9,769 bases of DNA from Thermoplasmata archaeon (GTDB taxonomy: Archaea > Thermoplasmatota > Thermoplasmata > UBA10834): assembly GCA_025457845.1 (NCBI GenBank), contig JALOTO010000042.1, positions 1 to 9,769 of the forward strand, in the 5' to 3' direction. Both the position numbers and the translations under genes were made by a program. This document shows positions 1 through 5,582 of this stretch, piece after piece (within the stretch, counting starts at the first letter, position 1; every line of letters begins with the position of its first letter). Below the pieces are notes generated by a model. That model had not been told where the DNA came from and searched no databases. It saw only the letters and a list, made by a program, of their open reading frames with translations.

Positions 1-1
1 C

Positions 2-595
2 TTCTCGAAGGGCGACATAGCAGCCCACGGGGTCTGGCTGACAATCAACGAGGTGAGGGCGCTGGCCAGGGCCGGCGTCTCCGTCGCCCACTGCCCGACG
101 TCGAACATGAAGCTGGCGAGCGGCGGGTCGGCGCCGCTCCCCGAGATGTTCGAGAACGGCGTCACGGTCACGCTCGGGACGGACGGGTGTTCCTCCAACA
201 ACGGGCTGGACATGTTCTCCGAGATGAAGTTCGCGTCGCTCATGCACAAGGCCCACAGATGGGACGCCAAGGTCGTGCCCGCGCAGAAGGCGCTGGACAT
301 GGCGACAATAGATGCGGCCAAGGCGCTCGGGGCGGCAAAGGACCTCGGCTCGATCGAGCCCGGGAAGAAGGCCGACATCGTCGTCGTGGACTGCAAGCAT
401 GCCGGGATGGTCCCAACGAGGGCGGAGAACGCGGTAGCGAACCTTGTCTACGCCAGCGCGTCCAGGGCCGTCAGGGACGTGGTCGTCGACGGGCGCTTCG
501 TCCTCAGGGGCGGCCGGATGGCGACCGTCGACGAGGCGAAGGCCATCGAGGCGGCGGAGAGGGCGACCGACGAGCTCATGGCACGGTCGCGATGA
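2..595 (+). CDS. mtaD: 5-methylthioadenosine/S-adenosylhomocysteine deaminase-type amidohydrolase, 3' part
   Basis: The reading frame is open from the first bases of the window to a TGA at 593-595, giving 197 C-terminal residues; the N-terminal half and start lie upstream. The family deaminates 5'-methylthioadenosine, S-adenosylhomocysteine or, in some archaea, 5'-deoxyadenosine, to the inosine form in the cytoplasm, salvaging by-products of SAM use. Visible family motifs are AAHGVWLT near the start of the fragment (His of the metal site), AHCPTSNMKLASGG (substrate and metal region) and LGTDGCSSNN, whose Asp is the catalytic metal-binding Asp of the amidohydrolase barrel. The C-terminal part (GSIEPGKKADIVVVD and a following VDGRFVLRGG segment) is the composite beta-sandwich domain typical of these enzymes. 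The usual family length is about 420-430 residues, so roughly half is missing. Sequence cannot separate MTA/SAH from 5'-deoxyadenosine preference. It is convergent with the stomatin gene, with a 53-bp spacer. Confidence 0.9.
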   Translation, partial: FSKGDIAAHGVWLTINEVRALARAGVSVAHCPTSNMKLASGGSAPLPEMFENGVTVTLGTDGCSSNNGLDMFSEMKFASLMHKAHRWDAKVVPAQKALDMATIDAAKALGAAKDLGSIEPGKKADIVVVDCKHAGMVPTRAENAVANLVYASASRAVRDVVVDGRFVLRGGRMATVDEAKAIEAAERATDELMARSR

Positions 596-632
596 GAAGA
601 ATAGGATGACAAGGGGTTTCGGGGTTTCACGC

Positions 633-645
633 GCCTCGGTGAGGC
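633..645. terminator. Small hairpin between convergent genes, possible terminator
   Basis: GCCTC (633-637), loop GGT, GAGGC (641-645) forms a 5-bp stem just beyond the stomatin stop codon and inside the 53-bp spacer separating it from the deaminase gene. Just to its left are two tandem copies of GGGGTTTC (613-628), which give the plus-strand transcript two short T runs. Archaeal termination usually relies on T-rich tracts, so this is only a weak candidate for ending either transcript. A 5-bp stem in GC-rich DNA can arise by chance. Confidence 0.22.
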
Positions 646-648
646 CGC

Positions 649-1770
649 CTATTCCTCGGGCTCCGGCAGCTGGACGAGCTTCTTGTCGAGCTTCTCCTTC
701 TTCGCCAGCTCGGCTATTATCTCGTCCTGCTCCAGCTTGACCACGGCTGCGTCGAGGGCCTTCATCTCCCTCCGGAGCTCCTCCGGGGAGGGTATCGTGC
801 CGAGGATCTCCTCGGGCGTCCCGACGGCCTTGATGACGTCCTCGGGCCTCGAGACCTCGCGGGCCGGCGTCTGCCTGCCGATGCCCAGGTACTCGGACGC
901 GCCCTCCACGAGCCTCGTGAGCTCGAACGGGAAGACGATCTTGGTCGCCTGGCCATTGCCCAGCGCCTTGACCGCGTCGAGGGAGAGCACGGTCAGCGCC
1001 TTCGAGTCCAGCGGGGACGCGCCGACGCTCAGTATGCGCAGCTTCTGCCCCTCGCCTTGGGCCTCGAGTATGGTCGCGAGCCTCTGCCCCTCGGCAACGA
1101 GGACCCTGGCCTGTTTCTGCCCTTCGGCCTGCAGGATCCTGGACCTCTTGTCGCCCTCCGCGTTCAGGATGGCCGCGCGCTTCTGCCCGTCTGCCTTCAG
1201 GATGGCGGCACGCCTCAGCCTCTCGGACGAGGTCTGCTCCTCCATCGCGTCCTTGACCTTGCCAGCGGGGTCGACCTCCCTGATCTCGACCGCCTCGACC
1301 TTCACGCCCCACTTGTCGGTGGCCTCGTCGAGCACGTCCCTCAGGTGGAGGTTGATCTTCTCCCTGTTGGACAGGATCTCGTCGAGCTCCATGTCACCGA
1401 TGATGGACCTCAGCGTCGTCTGCGCGAGGTAGATGGTCGCGGTGCGGTAGTTCGTGACCTGGAAGAACGCCTTGCTCGGGTCTATGACCTTGATGTAGAT
1501 GATGGCGTCCACGTTCGTGGGCGAGTTGTCCTTGGTGATGACCTCCTGCCTCGGGACGTCCATCACCTGAGTCCTCAGGTCTATCCTGACGACGTTGTTG
1601 ATGAGAGGCGCGACGAAGTTCACGCCCTGGTTCAGCACCCTCATGTACCGTCCGAGCCGCATGTATATGCCCTGCTCGTACGGCTGGACGATCTTGATAC
1701 CGCTGCTCATGACCGCCAGTACGACAACGACGGCCAACAGCAGGAATGCGATTATCGCTCCAGCTTCCAT
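649..1770 (-). CDS. Stomatin/prohibitin-like SPFH membrane protein (slipin)
   Basis: A 373-residue stomatin-family protein. Residues 5-22 are a single N-terminal membrane segment. They are followed by the SPFH domain, about residues 24-185, with typical stretches such as IVQPYEQGIYMRLGRY, GVNFVAPLINNVVRIDLRTQ, a DVPRQEVITKDN block and WGVKVEAVEIREV. Residues 188-242 form five 11-residue coiled-coil repeats. The C-terminal tail (about 300-373) is charged and may be a further oligomerisation segment. SPFH proteins assemble into large membrane-associated rings or cages that organise membrane microdomains and often act with NfeD partners. The ATG at 1770 is preceded by GGAGG (1780-1784) at 9-nt spacing plus a second AAGGAGG, so this start is well supported. 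It lies 55 bp downstream of the short nfeD gene and is very likely co-transcribed with it, as in many archaea and bacteria. I assign the family confidently; the precise cellular role is inferred. Confidence 0.93.
   Translation of the reverse strand: MEAGAIIAFLLLAVVVVLAVMSSGIKIVQPYEQGIYMRLGRYMRVLNQGVNFVAPLINNVVRIDLRTQVMDVPRQEVITKDNSPTNVDAIIYIKVIDPSKAFFQVTNYRTATIYLAQTTLRSIIGDMELDEILSNREKINLHLRDVLDEATDKWGVKVEAVEIREVDPAGKVKDAMEEQTSSERLRRAAILKADGQKRAAILNAEGDKRSRILQAEGQKQARVLVAEGQRLATILEAQGEGQKLRILSVGASPLDSKALTVLSLDAVKALGNGQATKIVFPFELTRLVEGASEYLGIGRQTPAREVSRPEDVIKAVGTPEEILGTIPSPEELRREMKALDAAVVKLEQDEIIAELAKKEKLDKKLVQLPEPEE
1045..1209 (-). repeat. Five 33-bp coding repeats (11-residue coiled-coil repeat in stomatin)
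   Basis: Residues 188-242 of the stomatin protein fall into five consecutive 11-residue units: AAILKADGQKR, AAILNAEGDKR, SRILQAEGQKQ, ARVLVAEGQRL and ATILEAQGEGQ. The pattern is small-small-I/V-L-x-A-E/D/Q-G-x-x-x. Eleven-residue periodicity indicates a slightly right-handed or straight coiled coil, as expected for the rod that follows the SPFH domain. Similar repeats are common in slipins; this is a clean five-unit example with no insertions. Confidence 0.85.
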
Positions 1771-1772
1771 AT

Positions 1773-1784
1773 CCTCCTTCCTCC
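1773..1784 (-). promoter_or_regulatory. Tandem Shine-Dalgarno site for stomatin
   Basis: On the minus strand the ATG at 1770 is preceded by GGAGGAAGGAGGAT. The distal GGAGG (1780-1784) is 9 nt from the ATG, an effective distance, whereas the proximal AAGGAGG (1773-1779) is only 2 nt away and may be a decoy. The site fixes the stomatin start and shows that this operon-internal gene is translated by an SD mechanism. Confidence 0.75.
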
Positions 1785-1825
1785 TTATCCTCTGTCAATG
1801 GACGCCGCCCTGAGGCGCGCGCCCG

Positions 1826-2281
1826 TCACTTGTCCTGGATCTCCTCCACAGTCACATGGACGCCCTCGCTCGACTTGACGACGACCATTCGCCCGACCGG
1901 TATTGGCTTCGTCGAGGTCGCGCTCCAGGAGTCGTGGGCGATCCTGACCTTGCCCCTGATGTTGTTCGGCTCGACCGCGACGCTCACGATCCCCTTCTGG
2001 CCCACGAGGGACGTTGCCACGACGGTCTCGGGCGGGGCGGGTGGAGCGAGCTTCTGGTACATCTTGATGGTCACGAAGACCATCGGGACCATGATGATCA
2101 CCGCCGCGATGGGCGAGAAGGGGCTCAGGAGCCAATCAGGGTAGATGAGCCCGACCCCGCCTAGGATGATCAGCGCCGTGGCGGGAACGAGTATGAACGC
2201 CCCGGGCGAGGCCACCTCTGCCAGGACCATCAGTATTCCGATGATCAGCAATGCGAGCGCCACTTCCGTACCCAGGGCCAT
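1826..2281 (-). CDS. Short NfeD-family membrane protein (stomatin partner)
   Basis: A 151-residue protein with three predicted membrane segments (about residues 5-22, 27-47 and 56-74). These are followed by a soluble C-terminal beta-barrel of the NfeD OB-fold type, about residues 88-148. It carries the usual signatures: LVGQKGIVSVAVEP, then RGKVRIAHDSWSA, then PIPVGRMVVVKSSEGVHVTVE. It lacks the N-terminal ClpP-like serine protease domain of long NfeD proteins, so it belongs to the short class that pairs with slipins. Its presumed role is to bind and organise the SPFH partner in the membrane. The reading frame runs upstream to 2419, but a TATA element centred near 2307 lies 26 bp before the ATG at 2281. 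That start also begins right before the first hydrophobic segment, so I choose it. Stomatin follows 55 bp downstream. Confidence 0.9.
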   Translation of the reverse strand: MALGTEVALALLIIGILMVLAEVASPGAFILVPATALIILGGVGLIYPDWLLSPFSPIAAVIIMVPMVFVTIKMYQKLAPPAPPETVVATSLVGQKGIVSVAVEPNNIRGKVRIAHDSWSATSTKPIPVGRMVVVKSSEGVHVTVEEIQDK

Positions 2282-2303
2282 GATTCGGAGTACGCGCACG
2301 TGC

Positions 2304-2311
2304 TTATATAA
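2304..2311 (-). promoter_or_regulatory. TATA box of the nfeD-stomatin operon (leaderless start)
   Basis: TTATATAA is centred about 26 bp upstream of the nfeD ATG at 2281. On the minus strand it is preceded by an A-rich GCAAAACG that fits a B-recognition element. Archaeal transcription starts about 25-27 bp downstream of the TATA centre, so the transcript should begin at or beside the A of the ATG. No Shine-Dalgarno sequence is needed or seen. Confidence 0.7.
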
Positions 2312-2382
2312 CGTTTTGCTCGGAGACCCGAGATGGGGCGAGCAGTCTGGTCGAACGCGAAAAACACCGGAAGGTCGAACAA

Positions 2383-2760
2383 TCAGCGCAGCCGGATTCT
2401 CGCCACGTGATAGCACCACAGGCCATGCGCGAGGAGGGCGTCGTTCGTGTTATGGACCGTTATCCTCGTGGGCTCCGTGCGGTACTTCAGGACCTCGTCG
2501 ATCGGGTAGCCGACGTAGTCCGAGAGCTTGACCAGCCTCTCGAACGGGAACGGCTGCTCGCCCACGAGGATCTGCCTGATGCTCCAGCCCGGGTGTATCC
2601 TCGAGCGGTATCCGAGCTCCCTTGCCAATCGGTTTATGCTCCCCGCCTTGTCTATCCCGAGCTTGATTATCTCAACACGGAACGCAGAGGCAAGCCATAC
2701 CCTCTTGTCGTCCTCGTGCCCCCTATGGAATCTGTTGACATACCCCATGTCTGAGTCCAT
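2383..2760 (-). CDS. Small helix-turn-helix protein, probable DNA-binding regulator
   Basis: A 125-residue hydrophilic protein I cannot name. Residues about 36-93 resemble a lambda-repressor/Xre-like helical DNA-binding fold. The segment KAGSINRLARELGYRS matches helices 1-2 of such folds, a likely recognition helix lies around HPGWSIRQILVGEQ, and RLVKLSDYVGYPIDEVLKY resembles the helices 4-5 block of many archaeal HTH proteins. The N-terminal 20 residues are rich in His, Asp and Arg. The C-terminal 30 residues (ITVHNTNDALLAHG and on) carry no recognised motif. The frame is open as far as 3090, but a TATA element at 2788-2794 places the start at the ATG at 2760. An alternative ATG is at 2748. 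Codons in the first third are less GC-biased at position 3 than in the neighbours, which may hint at transfer or low expression. A perfect palindrome lies just upstream, suggesting a possible operator. The function is inferred from fold resemblance only. Confidence 0.72.
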   Translation of the reverse strand: MDSDMGYVNRFHRGHEDDKRVWLASAFRVEIIKLGIDKAGSINRLARELGYRSRIHPGWSIRQILVGEQPFPFERLVKLSDYVGYPIDEVLKYRTEPTRITVHNTNDALLAHGLWCYHVARIRLR

Positions 2761-2787
2761 ATCGGGGGGTCTATTGTCGGCATGCGC

Positions 2788-2794
2788 TATATAT
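2788..2794 (-). promoter_or_regulatory. TATA box of the HTH gene
   Basis: ATATATA on the minus strand is centred about 31 bp upstream of the ATG at 2760, predicting a leader of only about 5 nt. No Shine-Dalgarno sequence precedes the ATG; the bases just before it are a C run. The element supports this start over the longer open frame and over the ATG at 2748. Confidence 0.6.
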
Positions 2795-2818
2795 CTCTTG
2801 CTAGGATTTGTCTCCGCT

Positions 2819-2840
2819 AAGGGTGGTGTACACCACCCTT
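2819..2840. promoter_or_regulatory. Perfect 22-bp palindrome in the divergent promoter region, probable operator
   Basis: The arm AAGGGTGGTGT (2819-2829) is followed at once by its exact reverse complement, ACACCACCCTT (2830-2840), with no spacer and no mismatch. Pairing stops on both sides. The site lies 25 bp beyond the upstream edge of the HTH gene's TATA box and about 70 bp upstream of the candidate yjbQ TATA. That position, in a divergent spacer next to a helix-turn-helix gene, is what a dimeric regulator's binding site would look like. Which protein binds, and in what sense it acts, cannot be told from sequence. Confidence 0.6.
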
Positions 2841-2909
2841 GATGGCATCCCCCGTAGTACACCTGTAGAACGGTCGGGAACCCTATCGATTCTGATAACG
2901 CTAGCTCGG

Positions 2910-2917
2910 GTTTAAGC
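2910..2917 (+). promoter_or_regulatory. Candidate TATA element of yjbQ
   Basis: GTTTAAGC is the most TATA-like sequence before yjbQ in the plus direction. From it, transcription would begin near 2940, giving a leader of roughly 5-11 nt to the GTG at 2945 or the ATG at 2951. The match to the archaeal consensus is only moderate. Confidence 0.4.
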
Positions 2918-2950
2918 TCCGGCGGAACGATTCGAGCGCGGTGCGTGAAC

Positions 2951-3373
2951 ATGCCCGTTGCGAGCGATGTCATCCGGCTGAGGACGAAGGCGAAGGACGA
3001 GGTCGTCGACATCACGCGAGAGGTGAACGATGCGGTCTCGAGGTCGGGGATCAGGGACGGGATCGCCTGCGTGTTCGTCCCCGGGTCCACGGCGGCGATA
3101 ACGACCGTAGAACACGAGCCCGGCCTCGTCGAGGACCTGCACGACGCGATGGACCGGCTCTACCCGAAGGGGATCAGGTACGGGCACCACGAGAGGTGGG
3201 GTGACGGGAACGGCCACTCGCACATCCGCGCCTCGATGGTGGGGCCCTCGCTCTCCGTCCCGGTGAAGGACGGGGCGCTGGTCCTGGGGACCTGGCAGCA
3301 GGTCGTGTTCCTCGAGCTGGACGTGCGCCCGAGGGACCGCGAGGTGGTCGTCCAGGTGGTCGGCGAGCGCTGA
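2951..3373 (+). CDS. YjbQ/UPF0047 family protein (secondary thiamine-phosphate synthase-like)
   Basis: A 140-residue cytoplasmic protein that spans the whole YjbQ fold. Family hallmarks are a VVDITREV strand near residue 18, FVPGSTAAITTVEHEPGLVEDL (about 42-63), a DGNGHSHIRASMVGPSLSVPV block (about 85-105), LGTWQQVVFLELD (about 112-124) and a C-terminal VVVQVVGE. YjbQ proteins of bacteria have weak thiamine-phosphate synthase activity, and the true physiological role in archaea is unsettled. The conserved His residues in the GNGHSH segment and the Glu of the HEPGL segment are in place. The loop reads PGST where many bacterial members have PHTT, a variant I associate with archaeal members. I prefer the ATG at 2951; a GTG at 2945 would add two residues. 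It is divergent from the HTH gene, and the next gene has its own promoter. Confidence 0.88.
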   Translation: MPVASDVIRLRTKAKDEVVDITREVNDAVSRSGIRDGIACVFVPGSTAAITTVEHEPGLVEDLHDAMDRLYPKGIRYGHHERWGDGNGHSHIRASMVGPSLSVPVKDGALVLGTWQQVVFLELDVRPRDREVVVQVVGER

Positions 3374-3398
3374 CCCGGGCCGCGTCGATGGCGCAAGA

Positions 3399-3406
3399 CT
3401 ATAATA
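3399..3406 (+). promoter_or_regulatory. TATA box of the beta-CASP nuclease gene (leaderless start)
   Basis: CTATAATA is centred 25-26 bp upstream of the ATG at 3428. The predicted transcription start therefore coincides with the start codon, and there is no Shine-Dalgarno sequence. It lies in the 54-bp gap after yjbQ, so the nuclease has its own promoter despite the close same-strand neighbour. Confidence 0.7.
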
Positions 3407-3427
3407 CATGAGACCATTGGCTGGACG

Positions 3428-4663
3428 ATGCCAATGGAATGCGAGTTCCTCGGTGGTGGGAACGAGGTGGGGAGGCTCGGGATAGTCCTGAGATGCGACC
3501 GGGCGAGGATGCTGTTCGACTACGGCATGACCGCGACCTCGCCGCCGAGCTACCCGACCCCGTGCCCGCCCGTGGACCACTTCTTCCTCACCCACTCACA
3601 CCTGGACCATTGCGGCATGGTGCCGTGGCTGACGGCCAGGTACGACATAGACATAGTCGCGACCCCGCCCACGCGGGATGTGGGCGTCCTGCTCATGGAC
3701 GACAGCATCAAGGTCGGGAAGTCCGAGGGTTACCCCGAGATGTACTCGAGCGACGATGTAAGGGTCGCCGAGCACAGGTTCGACGAGGTCGAGTTCGGGG
3801 ACACGATCCGCGCGGGCAAGCTGCACGTCAAGACCCACTCGGCAGGGCACATCCCCGGGGCTACGATGTACGAGATCGTCGACAAGAAGACCACTCTCGT
3901 GACCGGGGACCTTCACACCATCGACACCCGTCTGGTCGAGGGGGCGAAGCCCGTCAAGTGCGACAACCTGATCATGGAGTCCACCTACTCAGGCAGGAAC
4001 CACCCTGACAGGCTCAAGACCGAATACCTCATGCTCAAGAAGATCCAGGAGGTCCACGACAGGGGCGGGATGGTCATCATACCCGCGTTCGCCGTCGGGA
4101 GGACCCAGGAGATAGAGCTGCTCCTCAAGGACAGCAGGTACGAGTACTGGCTGGACGGGATGGGCAGGTCGGTCAACAAGATCTACCTCGGGAACCCGAG
4201 GTACGTCCGCTCGGCCAAGAAGCTCAGGCAGGCGATCAACAAGACCAACATCGTCAGGTCCTCCAGGGGGCGCGAGCTCGCGGCCGGCGGGGACATCATA
4301 GTCACCACCAGCGGGATGCTCGACGGCGGGCCGGTCCTCAGCTACCTCGAGAGGGTCAGGAACGACCCGAAGAGCGCCATACTCCTGACGGGGTACCAGG
4401 TCGAGGGGAGCAACGGCAGGAAGCTGCTCGAGACGGGGACCATGGACTTCCAGGGAGTGACGGAGAAGGTCCAGTGCGAGGTCCTCAAGTTCGACTTCTC
4501 GGCCCACGCGGGCCACGACGAGCTCCTCTCGTTCGCGAAGGGGTGCGACCCCGAGAAGATCGTCCTCATGCACGGGGACCACAGGGAGCTCCTCGCAGAG
4601 GACCTGCGGATGGCGGGGTACGAGGTCGTCCTGCCCATGAACGGCCAGAAGTTCGTGCTGTGA
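3428..4663 (+). CDS. Archaeal CPSF2-like metallo-beta-lactamase/beta-CASP ribonuclease without KH domains
   Basis: A 411-residue protein with the full set of catalytic motifs of the beta-CASP RNase family. The metal motifs are THSHLDH (H56, H58, D60, H61), H141 in the SAGHIPGA segment and D161 in VTGDLH. Beta-CASP motif A is E184 in MESTY, followed by PAFAVGRTQE (219-228) and TTSGMLDGGP (293-302). Motif C is H360 in FSAHAGHDE, and the last zinc-site His is H382 in MHGD. Such enzymes bind two zinc ions and act as 5'-3' exoribonucleases and/or endonucleases in RNA maturation and decay. The protein begins directly with the MBL domain, so it lacks the tandem N-terminal KH domains of the transcription-termination factor FttA (aCPSF1). 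It matches the shorter aCPSF2 type of about 420 residues. It has its own promoter and a predicted leaderless start. The nadC gene follows after 25 bp. Confidence 0.92.
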   Translation: MPMECEFLGGGNEVGRLGIVLRCDRARMLFDYGMTATSPPSYPTPCPPVDHFFLTHSHLDHCGMVPWLTARYDIDIVATPPTRDVGVLLMDDSIKVGKSEGYPEMYSSDDVRVAEHRFDEVEFGDTIRAGKLHVKTHSAGHIPGATMYEIVDKKTTLVTGDLHTIDTRLVEGAKPVKCDNLIMESTYSGRNHPDRLKTEYLMLKKIQEVHDRGGMVIIPAFAVGRTQEIELLLKDSRYEYWLDGMGRSVNKIYLGNPRYVRSAKKLRQAINKTNIVRSSRGRELAAGGDIIVTTSGMLDGGPVLSYLERVRNDPKSAILLTGYQVEGSNGRKLLETGTMDFQGVTEKVQCEVLKFDFSAHAGHDELLSFAKGCDPEKIVLMHGDHRELLAEDLRMAGYEVVLPMNGQKFVL

Positions 4664-4688
4664 GCCCGCGCCCATCGGAAATCTAGTT

Positions 4689-5540
4689 ATGGGGGCGAAG
4701 CGGTTGCCTTCCACGATGAGGTCCAGGTACCACGAGTTCCTTCACGAGGACATCGGCTCAGGGGACATCACGTCCGAGCTGGTCGTCCCCGCAGGGGCGA
4801 AGGCCAGGGGGACGATATCCGCGAAGGAGGACTGCGTCCTCGCGGGGGTCTCGGATGCCGCGGCCGTGTTCGAGGAGCTCGGCGCCAGGGCGAAGATTCT
4901 GGTCGAGGACGGGACCAGTGTGAAGGCGGGCAGGAAGGTCCTCCAGCTCTCCGGCAGCGCGAGGGCACTCCTCGCGGGCGAGAGGCTCGCGCTGAACCTC
5001 GTCATGCGTATGAGCGGCATAGCGACCCTCACCGACGAGCTCGTCAAGCGCGCACACAGGGCCAACCCGAAGGTCCGGGTGGCGGCGACCAGGAAGACGA
5101 CCCCCGGCTTCAGGGACTTCGAGAAGCGGGCGGTCGTGCTGGGAGGCGGGGACCCTCACAGGTCCGGGCTGGACGACGCGATACTCATCAAGGACAACCA
5201 CATCAGGATCGCGGGCGGGGTCGCCGAGGCCCTCAGGAGGGCCAGGCGCTCGAGCTTCACCAAGAAGGTCGAGATAGAGGTCGAGAGCGAGAGGGACGCC
5301 ATGCTCGCCGTCGAGGCTGGAGCCGACATAATCATGCTCGACAACTTCGCCCCTAGGGAGGCGGAGAGGCTCTACGCGAAGGTCAAGGCCAAGGCGCCCG
5401 ACGTGCTCGTCGAGGTGTCGGGGCGGATCAGGCCGGAGAACATAGAGGCCTACGCGTCGGGGGCCGACATCGTCTCCGTCGGGTACATCACCCACTCCGC
5501 CAGGTCGGTCGACTTCTCCATGACCATAGAAGGGGCATAG
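4689..5540 (+). CDS. nadC: Nicotinate-nucleotide pyrophosphorylase, carboxylating (quinolinate phosphoribosyltransferase)
   Basis: This enzyme of de novo NAD synthesis converts quinolinate and PRPP to nicotinate mononucleotide, CO2 and pyrophosphate in the cytoplasm. The 283-residue protein matches family length. Diagnostic segments are EDIGSGDITSE (20-30), NLVMRMSGIATLT (103-115) and ATRKTTPGFRDFEKRAVV (133-150, substrate-binding Arg and Lys). They continue with GGGDPHRSGLDD (152-163, His-Arg), ILIKDNHI (165-172), EIEVES (195-200), DIIMLDNF (213-220) and EVSGRIRPENI then SVGYITHS near the C terminus. The loop reads SGR where many homologues have SGG; E. coli has SGN, so this position varies. 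I give the ATG at 4689. The ATG at 4716 (residue 10) is a real alternative, because many archaeal homologues have a short N-terminus and neither site has a clear Shine-Dalgarno sequence. It sits 25 bp after the nuclease gene and may be co-transcribed with it. No nadA or nadB is present in the window. Confidence 0.95.
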   Translation: MGAKRLPSTMRSRYHEFLHEDIGSGDITSELVVPAGAKARGTISAKEDCVLAGVSDAAAVFEELGARAKILVEDGTSVKAGRKVLQLSGSARALLAGERLALNLVMRMSGIATLTDELVKRAHRANPKVRVAATRKTTPGFRDFEKRAVVLGGGDPHRSGLDDAILIKDNHIRIAGGVAEALRRARRSSFTKKVEIEVESERDAMLAVEAGADIIMLDNFAPREAERLYAKVKAKAPDVLVEVSGRIRPENIEAYASGADIVSVGYITHSARSVDFSMTIEGA

Positions 5541-5560
5541 GTTTTTCTCGCGGGTTTTCC
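5541..5560 (+). terminator. T-rich tract after nadC, possible archaeal terminator
   Basis: Directly after the nadC stop come GTTTTTCT and then GGTTTTCC, two T runs in an otherwise very GC-rich region. Archaeal RNA polymerase can terminate at short T runs on the non-template strand. The next gene begins only 22 bp later with a GGAGG site, so the tract may instead act as partial attenuation. Confidence 0.35.
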
Positions 5561-5563
5561 CTC

Positions 5564-5569
5564 GGAGGT
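5564..5569 (+). promoter_or_regulatory. Shine-Dalgarno site of the SAP/zinc-ribbon gene
   Basis: GGAGGT ends 13 nt before the ATG at 5583, rather far for an ideal site. A possible small hairpin (GGTCC at 5567-5571 with GGACC at 5578-5582) overlaps its 3' half and would bring the site closer to the ATG or partly mask it. Confidence 0.5.
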
Positions 5570-5582
5570 CCGGTAGGGGACC

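Noticed and set aside
613..628. Tandem 8-bp repeat of GGGGTTTC
   Set aside because: Only two units, no further copies in the window; it may simply be local slippage, mentioned only as part of the possible terminator region.
1814..1823. GGCGCGCGCC palindrome between nfeD and stomatin
   Set aside because: Short alternating GC palindromes are expected in DNA of this composition, and it is not placed like an operator or terminator.
1057..1878. A 273-codon plus-strand frame antisense to stomatin
   Set aside because: It mirrors the stomatin codons, including the hendecad repeats read in reverse. No start signal or recognisable domain.
2282..2419. N-terminal extension of NfeD by 46 residues
   Set aside because: It would span the TATA box at 2304-2311 and overlap the HTH stop region. 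The ATG at 2281 is placed correctly for a leaderless start and begins the first membrane helix.
2383..3090. A 235-codon minus-strand frame extending the HTH protein upstream over the spacer and into yjbQ
   Set aside because: The extension crosses a TATA element, the palindrome and the start of yjbQ, and its extra residues look like non-coding translation. The short form from 2760 fits the promoter.
3074..3094. PGST in place of PHTT in YjbQ
   Set aside because: I recall this variant in other archaeal YjbQ proteins, and the rest of the family motifs are intact, so it is not evidence of degeneration.
5239..5250. Near-SGG loop variation and other single-residue differences in NadC
   Set aside because: The SGR at residues 244-246 differs from the common SGG, but E. 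coli NadC has SGN at this place, so the position tolerates change. No sign of an inactive enzyme.
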